Counted from the first letter of the stretch, positions 10,531 through 21,963 are shown. The stretch: 40,566 bases of DNA from Ceraceosorus guamensis (GCF_003144195.1 NW_020290049.1:83209-123774), one strand, 5' to 3'. The notes: generated by a model not told the origin, from the sequence alone. Made by a program: numbers and translations.

Positions 10531-11829
10531 ATGCCTTCGACCACGCCTCCGACCACGCCTCCAAGTACTCGTCAGGCCCACGTAGGCTCTGCTGATCTTG
10601 CTCGCCAAGCGTCCGTACTCGCACCATCACCACTGCGTAAAGTTACTCACTCACTTACTTCCAACGAAAGCTTTGTGACGGCCAGAGAGGACGACGACGA
10701 CGACGAAAGCTTAAATAGCGACCTTTCCAATGAGTGGAGCATCACCAGCCCTAGCGACAGTAGGAATTACGACACTGGCGTTCAAGATCGTTCGTTCTTT
10801 GGCATGTCCACCGATCACTCGGACTTTCCCCTTGCCCAAGCTCGTCGTTGCGCACAGGAACAGGGAGCTCGCGCCACCTCTGCCAGCTTTACTAGTGAGT
10901 GCTTTCGCAAGTCGGAGGTCGGCACACCTAGGCAACTCAATCGCAAGATAGTCTCGCATTACTTACCGACTTATACCTCGCGCGTCACTCTCTCCTCAGA
11001 CAATCCAGAGCGTCTCCTGGCCCAACCTCGCTGCTCTCCTCCCCGTCCCGTCCGCCGTCCAGGATCGGCTGGACCCTCTGCCGGTCAGACTAACTCGAAT
11101 GACCGCTCCTGGCTCGGCTTGTCTTCCGACCACCCGGACTTTCTGGCCAACCAATTCCGCATGTGCAGGATCTGGCCACGTCAACCCGCTGACAAGGTCG
11201 TTGCGCCGGAAAGCAAGGACGACACAATTCGTCGGCAAGCACAAGAGATCGAGTCGCTGAAGAAGGAGAAGGCCACAGCCTCTCTCGAGGCGAGTCGAAG
11301 AGCGGAGCGCCTGAGGGAGATGCACAACTCACACAACGCGCAGCTGCTGACGGCTGTCCTCAGCGAAGCCGAGAGGGCAAGAGACGAGGCTGTCCGTCAA
11401 GCAGTCGCCCAAGCACTTGCTCGTCGCGACCATCAACACGCCGACGCTCTCGCCGAGATGGCGGCTCTGCACGCGGTCGAGAGTCAGCGACTGCGCGGTG
11501 AGCGCTCCAAGCCACCTCCACCTTACCAGCGCAGAGGTGATTCGGTCCACGATCGCGACGCTCGCTACTCGGAAGTGAGTGCAAATGCGCATTTGGACTG
11601 GCCACATCGTGTCACGTGTGCGCGCGCGCGACGCGCATCTGGCATGCATCTACATAGCGATGTACATGTCTCACCTAGATCTTGACTCAGTAATATCATC
11701 ATCTTACCTCGCGATCTCGGCGTGAAACATCGCACCGCTGCTTACGATGACGAATTGCATCTTCGACTCTTGATCACCCTACAGTCCTTCCGTCGTGATC
11801 GCGCGAGCGCCGATTTGTACAGAGACTGA
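10531..11829 (+). CDS. Coiled-coil protein with duplicated DRS-GxS-DH motif
   Basis: Exon 1 is 10531-11574 and exon 2 is 11785-11829, giving 362 residues. The 210-nt intron begins GTGAGT, ends CCCTACAG and lies between codons; exon 2 encodes only SFRRDRASADLYRD. The protein opens with TTPPTTPP, then has an acidic cluster (REDDDDDESLNSD). A short motif occurs twice: DRSFFGMSTDHSDF (residues about 86-99) and DRSWLGLSSDHPDF (about 191-204). Residues about 230-325 form a coiled coil (RQAQEIESLKKEKATASLE). A PPPPY stretch follows, a possible WW-domain ligand by family knowledge. The intron carries a CG run. The intron is longer than usual here, so alternative 3' ends are possible. Function is unknown. 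Its divergent neighbour starts at 9448. Confidence 0.78.
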
Positions 11830-12705
11830 GGCGCAGCCTACCTTCACTCGTCGAATCGTTCCGCTGGCTTCGGCTGCGCCTCTGCAGCATCGTCATTGGT
11901 CCATTGTACCTTTCTTCGGTCCACCCTTTTCATGCAACGTTCACGGACTTCACGCGACTCGCCCCGGTCAGAGCACGCTCGTCTGCCCGCCTCTATGGTC
12001 TCTCCTTCGGCAAGACGCCACCATGCTTGCTGCTACTCTCATTGTCCCTGTCAACACGCGAGCTTTCACAACCTATAGCGTCGTGCTAAGCCGCTGCTCT
12101 ACCCATCACCATGACGTACCTCTGCTCCGCCATCGCGTCCCGATCCACACCTTCTCGCACTACCTTATCCCGGCGTTGCTCGAGACCCTGTATACGATCG
12201 AGCGCTCCAAGGCCTTCACGTAATTCCAGAGTCTTATCTTCTATCAATTGCATGCCGCTCGCTATCTTCCACTCCGCTTCGCCGTAACCCAGCTGCATCG
12301 TGTGCCCGCTAGATCGTGTGACTAGCTCAGCAGCCTACTGAAACGCTGGCCGAGCCTTGGCTTCTCAGTGGATGGCTTGCCTGTCACCGCTGTCGCATCG
12401 CAGCAGTCGAGAGATCAGCAAGAGCTATGCTCACCACAGCGAGACACTTTGTTGAGCTGCCACCTACTCACCTCGCCCTTCTCTGCCCCTATCGGGGTTC
12501 TGATTCTCCATCCATGCACATGGTATGCCACCAGCTCTGTCTTCTGGCAAACACCCGAACAGCATGAAGACGAGAGAGCTGCGCTGACGTCTGATGCATG
12601 ACTCGCCAGCTTCACATGCATACAGCGGTGTCTTGATCCGTGTTAGTGCTGATCGATCGGTCTGATTGCCCTGTTTCTGCTCTCTAGTCGCGCGTCCCCC
12701 TCTGT
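11830..12705. other. Intergenic region, possible upstream exons
   Basis: Open frames exist on both strands, including a minus frame (12415-12621) that begins with ATG and meets a GTGAGT donor. I could not extend it into a convincing gene. A good acceptor (branch CTGAT, pyrimidine run, CTCTCTAG) ends at about 12687 and could belong to a gene continuing at 12706. Confidence 0.35.
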
Positions 12706-13323
12706 ATGCTTGCTACTCTCGAAGCATCCAAGGTAAGCAATGCACGACTTGCTTGCGGCGGAAGAAGACGATCGCTTACTGTGCATGGAATGTATGCAAG
12801 CCTAGCGAATCGCTCTACAGCGGCAATTTTGAGAGGTCCTGTGAAGAAATGCAGCGCGCTGCAGGTCTCAGCTCTTCCCGACCTGGCTGCTACGGGCAGG
12901 TAACCTGACGCTTGGCTAGCGGCTGCCTGGTCTGCCGCACCCATAGGCTGCGAATGCATCACATGACCCTCGCTGCTAGACTAAGCTGTCCCTACCCCTA
13001 CCGCGCCTGCTCTCCAGTCATCCACTCGTCGGCTGGCCCCTTTGCTCTGCTATCTCATCCGACTCCCGCACTACCCACAAGGCCGATTATTCCCGATGCA
13101 TCGACGTGCGGTCCAACTTACCATTGCTCGAGATCCCTCGCGCTCGCGTGCTGTCTGACTCTGCTGCGCTCTCCTGCAGCCACCAAACCCCGCTAGTCCC
13201 GCTCCAAGTCCGCCTCTGCTTGACGCGATGCTCCCTTCTTTGTCCGACCTTGCGCCTGCTTCGGCTCCCGACCTTCCTTTCCCGGCCTGCATCCATTGCC
13301 GCAATCGCTGCCCGATTGCTTAA
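12706..13323 (+). CDS. Candidate four-exon gene, Pro/Ser-rich, Cys-containing tail
   Basis: Splice signals suggest exons 12706-12732, 12865-12899, 13018-13105 and 13180-13323, together 97 residues in one frame. The donors are GTAAGC, GTAACC and GTGCGG. The acceptors at 13017 and 13179 follow long pyrimidine tracts, and the last has a TCTGAC branch. The tail encodes a Pro/Ser/Leu-rich stretch (NPASPAPSPPLLDA), then PDLPFPACIHCRNRC with CxxC-type spacing that could bind metal. The true start may lie further upstream, since an acceptor precedes 12706. Competing open frames exist in the same bases, so this is a tentative call. No family is recognised. Confidence 0.28.
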
Positions 13324-15737
13324 TTGGCTGTCTGGTCTACAGAAGCAGCATGTATGCTGCTGATCTGATCGACGCTGTGAATTATCGATGCAAATCGAAG
13401 AGAAACGTGCGAGTACGAGGTGCGTGGATGCTCTCAGAGTGCCAGATTGAGGTGTAGCTGCAGTACGAGCTGCGCTAGCTTCCCCGCGCCTGGTCCCGAG
13501 GGATCAGCTCGAGTGTGCCGTGGATGCGGCGTCACCAAGAGCAGAGCGTTTGTCCACTGACTGTGGCTTCGGATGAAGGGCTCCCGCAGCGTCAGCATCG
13601 CGTAAAGCAAGCCGGACTTCATGATCAAACTTACCAGGACGAACGACCATGAGCGAAGCTGCCTTCGGCGACCCATCCACTCCTTTATGCGTCGTCGACT
13701 ATCGGGCTTGCATTGGCCGGCTAGTAGTCAGCTGTGTGATAGGATTGGATGACGCCAGTCCGAGAATCGAAAGCAGAAGCAGTAGAAGCAGCGGAGGTGA
13801 GCGTTGTAACCCAAGAAGCCAGAGGGCGCCACGCGATCGCAATCCGTCGTGTGTATGCGGCCAGAAGAGGCTCGTGCGCTCTGCCAATCCGCTCCGAGAT
13901 CAAGCGCCCGAGTGACTAAGCCGGTGCGGCAGCGGTCCGTGCGCTGACACGCTGGGCCTGTGCATCGAAACGAGCGGGACAAGGCTAGTAAAAGGGCGAA
14001 GGACGAGCGAGTGGCGAGCTAGAGGCTCGAGCGAAATGAAGCAGCAGAGGGGTGCCTGGGGCGCCGATCGAGGCGGCGCGGGCCTTTTAGCATCCCTTTC
14101 CGTTCTGAGTCGGCGGAACAGTGTCAGGCAACGAGACAAGCTTCCAGGCTTTTCGAAGGCACAGGCCGAAGTAAGTGTGAATCGCTCAGATAGCTAGGAA
14201 ATGGCAAAGCAGATGAAGAGACGAGATGATCTGCTCCAGAGGTGGTCTGGCGAGTGCTGGAGATGGTGAGAAGCGTCGTGACTCACACGCAACTCCCGGC
14301 GCGCACAGACACGTGACTTTTGTTCGAAGTAGGTCGCGCAGATGGCCGTCAAGCTTCAGGCCAGAGGGTGCCTTTGACCGCACAGCCACATTTACAGGCC
14401 CTGCATTAAGTCAAATCTCAGCTTCACCCAAGACTTAAGTTTGATCAATCGTGTCTCGCCAATCAGCTTCACTCTGAGTACATGTGAATTATCGGGCAAG
14501 ATATCTTGTGTCAGGAGCGCTTGCTGCTCGATGCTCGTGCCTCGTGAATCGTGAATTCTGGACGCGCGGTGATGGGGTTGTTGCGGCTCTGCGCGTGGGT
14601 CGCGCGTTTGCGTGCGGGCGGACAACAGGCTGGCGGGCGGGGGCGCGCTTCACTCATGACTGCACAGCCTCATGACACTTCCAACCTTGGGTACAGGTGT
14701 CCCATCGGCCGAGAGAGTCCAATGGCACAAAATCATCCACGTGGCCGATCAGCCCAGGGTGGGTCACTGAACAAGCCGATAAGCTCAGGTCGACTGACCA
14801 ACTAACGCCTGCAAAACGCACGCGGCAAAGCGATCTCGACAAGCGCTTTTGAGCTTACACACGCATACAGACCTGTGCCGATATCCTGCTCCCCTTTCAG
14901 GTAGTCAGCGCTTGAGCGCATCGGCTCGAAGTCCCCGAGGGTCACGTGGCTCTTCACTCCCCAGCTCGATCGATCGCGGTCACAGTCACGAGGCGACCTG
15001 CTCAGCATACAAGCGCGTCTCACGATCCACCCCACGCAGCATCTCACACGACCTCTCTGCTGCTCGCCTCTCCCCACCAACCGCTCTCTCGAAACGCCTC
15101 CTGACGCCGCAAATGCATGCATGCATCCTTCAACGGCTTTCTTTCGTGCGCCTCGCTCTGGCGCGCCTCTTGTGCTGGCTTGCGCCTCCATCAACTCCTC
15201 TCCCGCCGCCAATTGCCGCCATTCCGACTCGACTTTCCTGCGTGAGGAGCGTTCATGCCACGCGCAAGCCCTTGCGCGTTCCTCCAACGGCCAACTTCCC
15301 AGATGCTTCTCCGCGTCGCGCACGCCTACTGCTCAACGGTCCGGGCGCCCACGAGACAGCGCACAAGCTCACTTTTAGCGCTGTCCGCCTCGCAACCCAG
15401 CGCATACATGCGCGCTAGCTCCCTCGCGATCGAGAGAGCTCACGCGGGCTATCTACCTCAGCATCGCTCGCGTTTGCAGTTCAGGCACCATTCACGCTTA
15501 GCAAAACTCCTTCAAAGGCACATCCTCAGCATACATGCAACTCGGCGCAGGGCTAAGTTAAGCTCAGCAGCCAACTAGACGCCGGGCTGGGCAAAGGATG
15601 CAGGTGCTCCAAAATAGCTTCGCTCGTGCGGTCAAGCACCGCATGCAAGGCACGCTGGAATCGCTCGAATTCGATCTTTGGGTTGTATGCGCGGGGGTAG
15701 TTTCGGAAGATTCTGTCACATGCCACGAGTCCACAGC
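13324..15737. other. Long intergenic region, no firm gene
   Basis: About 2.4 kb without a gene I can defend. On the minus strand, 13699-13887 is open and encodes a Leu-rich hydrophobic run (PPLLLLLLLSILGL), but the same bases look like the pyrimidine tract of an intron ending in CTGACTACTAG. Just below, 13676-13434 on the minus strand is open with another hydrophobic stretch after a GTAAGT. A GTGAGT donor sits at about 14285 on the minus strand. These could be pieces of a minus-strand gene with a membrane segment, but I cannot join them reliably. A plus frame at 14849-15418 looks like low-complexity C-rich sequence. Confidence 0.35.
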
Positions 15738-15948
15738 ATGCGCGGGGTAGCAAGACATCGTCGTTCGATTGGAAAGCACAGGGAAGCAGGAGACATTGGC
15801 TAGAATGCGAGGGGTGGTGAGTCATTTCCGCTCCATTGCGATGCGCGGGGTAGCAGGACATCTTTGCGCGCCTGGGATGCGAGGGGGGGCGAGGCATTCT
15901 CGCTGGACTGGAACGCCAGCGGTAGCAGGACGACTTTGCTGGACTGGA
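15738..15948. repeat. 36-bp minisatellite, six units
   Basis: Units begin at 15738, 15774, 15805, 15841, 15877 and 15913. Five are 36 bp and one is 31 bp. The core reads ATGCGCGGGGTAGCAGGACAT with variants. The length is a multiple of three, so all frames stay open through it, but nothing shows that it is translated. Confidence 0.8.
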
Positions 15949-16130
15949 ATGGCGCCATCCTGTCATGGGCAGACAAGCTGCACGCAAGGGATGGGCAGGG
16001 CACTCACGAAGAGGCGTTTTTGGCTGGCTCGCACACGAGGGACATCATCAAAACTTCGAAAGGGAAGACAAGCTCAAAGTCATCCCCCGAAACGCAACCT
16101 TTCTGCTTCTTCTCTACAACATCTCTTTGG

Positions 16131-16336
16131 TAACCAACATCAGCCCTTCTTCCTTCGACTCGATCACCAACACCAGCGCTTCATCCTTCTGCTCGGTCAC
16201 CAACAGCAGAACTTCGCTCTTCCGCTCGGTCACCAACATCAGTCCTTCTTCCTTCGGCTCGATCACTAACACCAGCTTCATCCTTCGGCTCGGTCAACAA
16301 CGGTCAACCACATCAGCGTTTCACCTTTCAGCTCGG
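16131..16336. repeat. 33-bp minisatellite, about six units
   Basis: Units start at 16131, 16164, 16197, 16230 and 16263, with a diverged last unit to 16336. The core is TCACCAACATCAGCC plus a C/T-rich half ending GGCTCGG. It lies in the C/T-rich sequence upstream of the 16528 gene and could be part of its leader. One frame would give a Ser/Thr-rich 11-residue repeat (TNISPSSFDSI), another a Gln/His/Leu repeat. No start codon clearly joins either to the gene. Confidence 0.8.
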
Positions 16337-16527
16337 TCACCTCTGCGTCCGGCATCGCCACTTCGCTCACGTATCACATCTTAGGAGCTTTGAAACCGAA
16401 CAGTGAGTACACGTCGCAAGGATGTAGCAACCCCGAGGAGGAAGTGCGCGGCCGTGATGCGAGAGCAGAGCATCGTAAGACGGCAGCGCGGAACGCTGAT
16501 GTGCAACGCACGCCTCTGCGCACAGTC

Positions 16528-17045
16528 ATGATCCGCAAGAGTACATCCGGTTCCTCTTACTCGAAGAATAAGGCCTTCAAAGGGATGCAAGAGAGCTGGG
16601 TGCCGCTGTCTTCTGATGCGGTAAGTGGCGATCTCAAGTGTCACCGATGATCCAACAGCTGATTCGCGCTCCCCTTTCACAGACTGTACCCGTCAAGAGT
16701 CTGTCCATCATCAGCGTCTTTTGGGCCAACGAAACTCAGACAGAGTTCATCATGAGCCAAGTTGTCAACTGTGCTGTCGAAACAAAGGCAGAGGACTCGA
16801 ACAAGACGCCTGTGCCTCTCGAGACGCATCGCGACGAGGAAAACGAGGAGCTCGCTGCTCTGCGCAAGACCATTGCGGAGCATGATGAGCGCATCAAGCA
16901 GACGCACGTGCCTTTGCAAGAGCTCATCGATGCGGGCAAGCGTCTCGATAGGAAGGACAAGCGTCTTGCAAAAAAGGACCAGACGATCGCTGCTTTGCAC
17001 AAGATCATCGCTGAGATGAAGGAGGTGCTCAAGCAGCAGGCGTAA
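16528..17045 (+). CDS. Small coiled-coil protein, two exons
   Basis: Exon 1 is 16528-16620 and exon 2 is 16683-17045. The 62-nt intron starts GTAAGT and ends with a CTGATT branch plus CCCCTTTCACAG, a textbook acceptor. The product is 151 residues. The N-terminal third is basic and Ser-rich. Residues about 80-150 are a charged coil (EENEELAALRKTIAEHDE, then DRKDKRLAKKDQTIAALHK and EMKEVLKQQA at the end). The frame is open upstream of the ATG to about 16385, and a GTGAGT at 16403 hints at another upstream intron, so the true start may be earlier. No membrane segment is present. It converges with the 19420 gene, with the small 17348 candidate between them. Confidence 0.62.
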
Positions 17046-17347
17046 TCGCTGCTCGCAGCATTTATACGTCCCGGCCCCGCCCTCTCTGCGCACACACGAG
17101 CCCACAGCGAATCCTAGAGATGCGTATACACGACCTTCCGATCACGCACTCCCTTACGTAGTCCAGCGCGCCCACACAGGTGCTTCTCCCAATACAGTGT
17201 CCCGCTCGCTCCACTTGCTCTCTCCACCGATGACGGACACGCAGAATGTTTGACTCGTCCTGCCCGGCCCGACCTCACGACGCTCAATCAATTCATCACC
17301 GCATACTTTGAAACCTGTCGCCGTAGCCCAAACGCTTTTTGCGAAAG

Positions 17348-17566
17348 ATGTCGTGTACTGCAAAGAAGTCAACACGCCCCGTACATGCCGAAGTCAAGCG
17401 TCGCCCATTCGAGAGTATCAGCCAAGCGCGTATCTCACCGCCAAGCCGCCTCAAGACGCGCCGCGCAGCTTTACATCCGCCCGCGCGGTCAGGCACCAGA
17501 CGCGTCAAATCTTCCGAGACGCGTCTTTCTATCAAACAGCGCGAGAACGCAGCGGTGGAAGATTGA
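17348..17566 (+). CDS. Candidate small basic protein
   Basis: The ATG at 17348 opens a 72-residue frame rich in Arg, Lys and Ser (for example KKSTRPVHAEVKRRPF) ending KQRENAAVED. The sequence before it (about 17130-17340) is C/T-rich, like the leaders of other genes here. There is no intron, signal peptide or known motif. The composition resembles the basic starts of the neighbouring coiled-coil genes, so it might also be a first exon whose donor I have missed. Confidence 0.3.
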   Translation: MSCTAKKSTRPVHAEVKRRPFESISQARISPPSRLKTRRAALHPPARSGTRRVKSSETRLSIKQRENAAVED

Positions 17567-18536
17567 TTGAGTGCATGCCTTGATTAGCCGAGCTTAGCTT
17601 TCTCAAGCCACACGCGCTGCATGATGGGTCTTGGCGCCACTGCGCGCGCGCGCGCGCGCGCGGGGCAGAGCTAGCGTGAGCGTACTTGATGTGGCTGTGC
17701 TGTTTTTTGTTTGTTTGTTGATTCTCGTTCAAATTGATTGGCGCGCGGATGTGTGATGGGTGGCATATCCGCGATTCGCCAGCTAAGCGCGCCATCGGAC
17801 GCGCTCGGCGACCCGCGCGATAGCGTGGCAAAGTTGCGCAGAATCGCGAGCTAGAAGAAGCAGCTTTGTCGAGTGTTGCGGGTCACCAAGCGCACAAAGC
17901 CCACAAGCTTATTGGGAGGATGCCTGTCGACCGACCCTTGCGAGCACGCCCTTCGCTGATCACGTGTTCACACCAGTGCGCACTCAGACTCTGTCTGGCG
18001 GAAAAGCAGTCAGAGGTGCTCCACTCGACGTGCATCCGCACGGCTCGCTCTCGCACGAGAATGCGGCCCCCGTGCATTGCTCGGCAGGACCCGCGCAGCA
18101 GGCGCTCAGGCAATTCAGCATGCGCATATATGCTCCAGGGTCCAGGCACTTCGAAGTATCAAAGATGGTGATAGCTTGTCAGACTCCGCTACGAGACGGA
18201 GCTCATCAGAGTATGCCGGGAGCCAACTTCACACCTCATTGAGCGGGTCTCAGACTTGAAGTTCGCGGCGAAGCAGCCTTTGCGAAAGATCAGGTCTCAC
18301 ACAGACTGTCCTCGTTGAGGTCGATCGGATTACACAGGGCTTGAGAGGGTTTGATCGACGCATTGCGTTTAGCGGGATGAGGACCGTCTACTCGTTTCGG
18401 AAATGGCAGCTTGTATGAAGTCATTCTCCTCTCTTGATGGCGTACGGCTTCTGAGAAAAAGATCACCTGAGCCGAGACTTTGAGTGCTCGTTGTGACCCC
18501 TTTGAAGCATCCTATGTGCGGCGAGCTAAGTCTACT
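17567..18536. other. Intergenic region with CG run
   Basis: Contains an uninterrupted CG dinucleotide run at about 17642-17662 and a T/G run (TTTTTTGTTTGTTTG) at 17702-17718. Frames on both strands are short and overlapping. No gene is supported. The part next to 18537 would be the 3' flank of the minus-strand gene. Confidence 0.45.
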
Positions 18537-19420
18537 TCAGAGGCGACTCGCGTCGGGCACCAAGTCAAACTTGGCCAGCGCACGAGTGAATTTGTTGGCG
18601 AGCCAAGCGAGGCATTGCCAAAGACTGATCAAGAACGTCAGCGCAACAAGGAGCGCAATCGCATGATCGTAGATCAATGCGGGGGACGAAGATCGATACC
18701 AATTTAGCAGAACGATGCACTGGAAGAGACTGCGAGTGGAGGACTCGAGATCAGCCAATGATACTCAGTCGTGTCGAAATGTACTGGACATGACGCACAA
18801 TTGCTGCTTTTGAGCGATGCGCAAAGATGCCTCGGTCTGTTGGCCTCTGCGATCCACATGCCCAGTGTGTCGCGTAGCGCTCCAGAAATGCTCGAGAAGA
18901 CAGTCGCCTACCGCTTTGACCGAGCGAAGAGCTGCTCCATTTGCAGCATTACGCCCATCGAGGATTCTGTTGCGCGCAGCGAGCTTCCTGTTGCGCACTT
19001 CGATGATTATGTTGCGCTGATCCAGCATTGCAATGCGCTGGCCTCCGGTGCTGACAACGGCATCGAGCGCATGACGACTAGCAACGAGCGCACGGCGACT
19101 AGCATCGAGCGTGTCATTGCGCTCGCCACGCTGATTGTTGACCTCTGCTTCGACGTTTTCCAGACGCGTAAGTACACGATCGAGTTGTTTGTAGGAGGGC
19201 GATGGTGGCCGGAGGCGATCCAGTATCTCCTTCGGGTCCACGAGCCACGTCATAGGATGGCGGCAGGTCCGACTGAGGCTGCAGCGAAAGTCCTTGTGCT
19301 GTCAGGAATTGTTTACAAGCAGGAGCATATATGGTGTCCGCCACTCACTCGCACACGCACATGCGCATCCGTTCCTGAAGCTGCGGCTGACGTGCCAGCC
19401 GACGTCTCTTCGGTGCTCAT
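18537..19420 (-). CDS. Coiled-coil protein with C-terminal membrane segment, three exons
   Basis: The minus-strand exons are 19420-19349, 19298-18799 and 18729-18537, in total 765 nt, 254 residues, with the frame kept throughout. Intron 1 is 50 nt (GTGAGT, CCTGACAG). Intron 2 is 69 nt (GTGCGT, with a GCTGATC branch). The N-terminus is Ser/Thr/Ala-rich (STEETSAGTSAAAS). Residues about 45-185 are helical with repeated Arg/Asn/Ala heptad-like text (DQRNIIIEVRNRKLAARNR, then DGRNAANGAAL). Exon 3 encodes a clear membrane helix at about 213-236 (IALLVALTFLISLWQCLAWLA) and a short basic tail. A C/T-rich leader precedes the start. This is the clearest example of the anchor-plus-coil architecture in the window. 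No named family is recognised. It diverges from the 20812 gene. Confidence 0.78.
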
Positions 19421-20811
19421 ACTCTTGGCTGAGACTCGAGGGGAAAGAAGCAAGCAGAGCATAAGAATGAGCTCTGAAGCACTCCAAGCGGGTCCTGTAG
19501 CTGCGCTTCAATGACTCACACGCAAGAGGTTCGCGGTACGATCGATGACTATGCGCGGTTCGGAATGCTGGACGAACCGCTCGCGCGGCGGCTTTCTGTG
19601 CGCCGCAAAGGAAAGTCACGGGTGCTGAAATCAGCGAGGCCAATCTGAGGTGCCTTTGGTTGAGAGTCAAGAAGGGATACTCACCACACTTGACTGGTGA
19701 ACCGGAGCGAAGGGAATGGAAGCACGTGTCGACGATTCACAATACCTGGGTAAGACCGCGTCGTAGGAGTGGGCAGGCGAGCAGCCGAGGGGAAGTACGA
19801 ATACTTGAGCCGAGGTGTGATACAAGGTCGCAAGTGCCAGCCGCTTATGCAGCGCAAAGCCAAAGGAGGAGGCTCGTGCGCGACCTCGCCCGAGCTGCTC
19901 CTCATCCCACGCCTCGTTCGTGCAGTACGTGCACGTCCATGACTTGCTCATGGATAAGCGTGGGGGACGTGCGCGAGACGTGCACGGGCAATGTGCCTGT
20001 CAAAGTCGGGAAAGAGTGTGCCGTGCGGAGCATCCTGACGCCGCGCACCAGATCTGCACAGTCCATGCACGCGGATTTTGGGGTGCGACGCGCAGAACAA
20101 AGTGGGCCAAAGTGACATGCATTAATCGAGTGGCGCTTCTATTTCACCGAAGGCGTGTAGATCGGCCGAACCCAAAAAGGAAGGTATACATGAGCGCGCG
20201 AAGGGCGGCGATCAGGGTCTGATCGCGTGTCCACCGGCGTCTGAGCAGTCTCGAGTCAGGCAGCGAGCACTCAGTGCGGTTCACTCGTTTGGTGCAGACG
20301 CGGGAACAGAAGAGACATCGGGAGGCCTGCTCCCGCGCTCTGCTGCTGCCGCTACTGCTGCGCATTCTGACAAGCGATGGCACGAATCCATCCTCTCGGC
20401 ACAGCGCATCCTTACCGCCTTTGCATGTCGAAGCATCGTAGGCCCACTGACGAAAAACCTTGTCTTTCTCGGACGACTTCACTGCCCTCACCACAACGCA
20501 ACAGTCCAGGTCGCAATTCAGAGCTCTCCGCTACTCGCCTTTCAGTGAAGCTCCGACGATACTCCAGGCCTTGGTGCAGGCTCGCGAGAAGCAAGGTTCA
20601 CCAAGAGCTCAGCGCACACTCGGCAGTGTCTTTAAAGCCGACACATTCTCACCACTTCGCCCTTCGCATCAACTTTAACAAGGTGAGCCCAGATCGCCAG
20701 TGAGCCACAGCTCCCAGCTCCGGCATCGAATAGCCTCAATAAGCTCGGCCTCATCAGTTGTCGGCGCATATAGCTGACGCCGTCGTATCCTAGTCAATTT
20801 CCATCATCAAC
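19421..20811. other. Divergent intergenic region with a probable 5' intron
   Basis: Between divergent starts. A probable intron at 20683-20793 (GTGAGC donor, AGCTGACG branch, ATCCTAG acceptor) lies just upstream of the ATG at 20812. A frame opening at an ATG at 20425 runs without stop to that donor and would join in phase, giving a possible 92-residue N-terminal extension (start MSKHRRPTDEKP). It may equally be an untranslated leader exon. A minus-strand GTGAGT at about 19513 has no obvious partner. Nothing else is seen. Confidence 0.4.
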
Positions 20812-21963
20812 ATGTCCGAGCCTCGCCGGAAGGCAAAGCTGGACCTGGACAAGTCTTCTCGCGCGCAGGAGCGCACCCCTGCCAGCGAATCTAGAGCTGC
20901 GAAGCATAGACACGAGGTGAGTGTCCCGCGTGGCAGGTAGCCTGGCTTGCACGCACAAAGTCTGACGTGTTTGGTCTTCTTCTGCTCACGTAGACCGCTC
21001 GAGAGAAGGCCCGTCAGGGTCAAGCTGTGAGAAGCGGCTCGCCATCGCTCAATCGCTCAGCCGCACGCGCTCTTTCGCGCTCTTTCGAATCTTCGACCCC
21101 TCGCTTGGGATCCGACGAAGATCGATACAGCCCTCAAACGTTATCCGAACCGGTCTATCAAGGATCCTATGCTCGCAGCCCATTGCCGCTCAGCGGCTCG
21201 GAAGAGAAACTGGCGGATCAAGACGAAGTAAACTCGTGGCCTTCCGAGTCGGAGGATGCTGAAGCGACGGAGGTTGCGGTAACTTCGGGCAGAGTCTTGG
21301 TCAGTCCAAGCCATCCGTGCGAGACGTTGCGCTATTGCAGACATTTGACGCCGTCTAGAGGCTTCGCATTCCGAAATAGCACGATGTCGAGCTCGATTGA
21401 GCGGCGGAACGCAGTGCTGGGGGTGCAAGTGCGGGTCGCGATGTCGAGGTACGTCAAAGCGGTCGCCTTCGATTGTATGGCTCGATCCGCTCGAAGCTGA
21501 CTATGACATCTTCTCCGGGCATTGAATTCAGCATCCCGCCCTCACGGGCACAGCTTGGCTTAGCGATAAGCAGCACAAAAGAGCGACGGAGAGATGGCTG
21601 GAGGAAGTTCGATTGCGTCTGAGGGCGGAGATGCGGGTGGAAAGGCTCGAAGAGGAGCTTGCACAGACGAAGGCAAAGGTAGAGCGCATCGAGACCAGCT
21701 ACAATGAGGAGAAGATTCAAGAGAGGGAGCGCTTCGATGCTCTCGCCGTAGAGCTTAGCATCGCAAGGTGCCAGATTGAGGATCTGCAAGAAGACCTGGA
21801 CAGCGCAAGTGCCGAGCAAGAGATACAAGGAAAGACGGACAAAGACTACCAGAACCTCAAAGATGCCATGCTGCGCATGTGGCTCAGCACTCCAGAGTCG
21901 ATTCGTGATGAGATCCTTGCAACGACACGTCACGTAGCTAGCTCTGAGACCTCCCGTTCTTAA
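20812..21963 (+). CDS. Coiled-coil protein, three exons
   Basis: Exons are 20812-20916, 20994-21422 and 21532-21963, giving 321 residues; all junctions fall between codons. Intron 1 has GTGAGT and a GTCTGACG branch. The donor of intron 2 is GTGCAA at 21423, or GTGCGG at 21429 (two more residues); its acceptor follows a GCTGACT branch. The N-terminus is basic (EPRRKAKLD). The middle is Ser-rich with acidic clusters (LGSDEDRYSP and WPSESEDAEATE). Residues about 190-280 form a coiled coil (VERLEEELAQTKAKVERIE). The tail is polar. No membrane helix or known domain is visible. The start may be extended through the upstream intron at 20683-20793. Confidence 0.72.

Noticed and set aside
12415-12621. 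Minus-strand ATG frame meeting a GTGAGT donor
   Set aside because: A second exon can be drawn to an acceptor near 12380, but it adds only 17 residues before a stop, and neither part resembles the other genes. Kept only as a possibility.
13434-13887. Minus-strand frames with Leu-rich hydrophobic stretches
   Set aside because: They could be pieces of another anchored gene, but the Leu run coincides with an intron-like pyrimidine tract and branch point, and I could not build a consistent exon chain.
14849-15418. Plus-strand frame of 189 codons
   Set aside because: C-rich low-complexity sequence without coding-like residue use, start context or introns.
15738-16336. Regularly spaced repeats that might suggest a CRISPR array
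   Set aside because: Units are directly adjacent without unique spacers, and the genome is eukaryotic. They are minisatellites.
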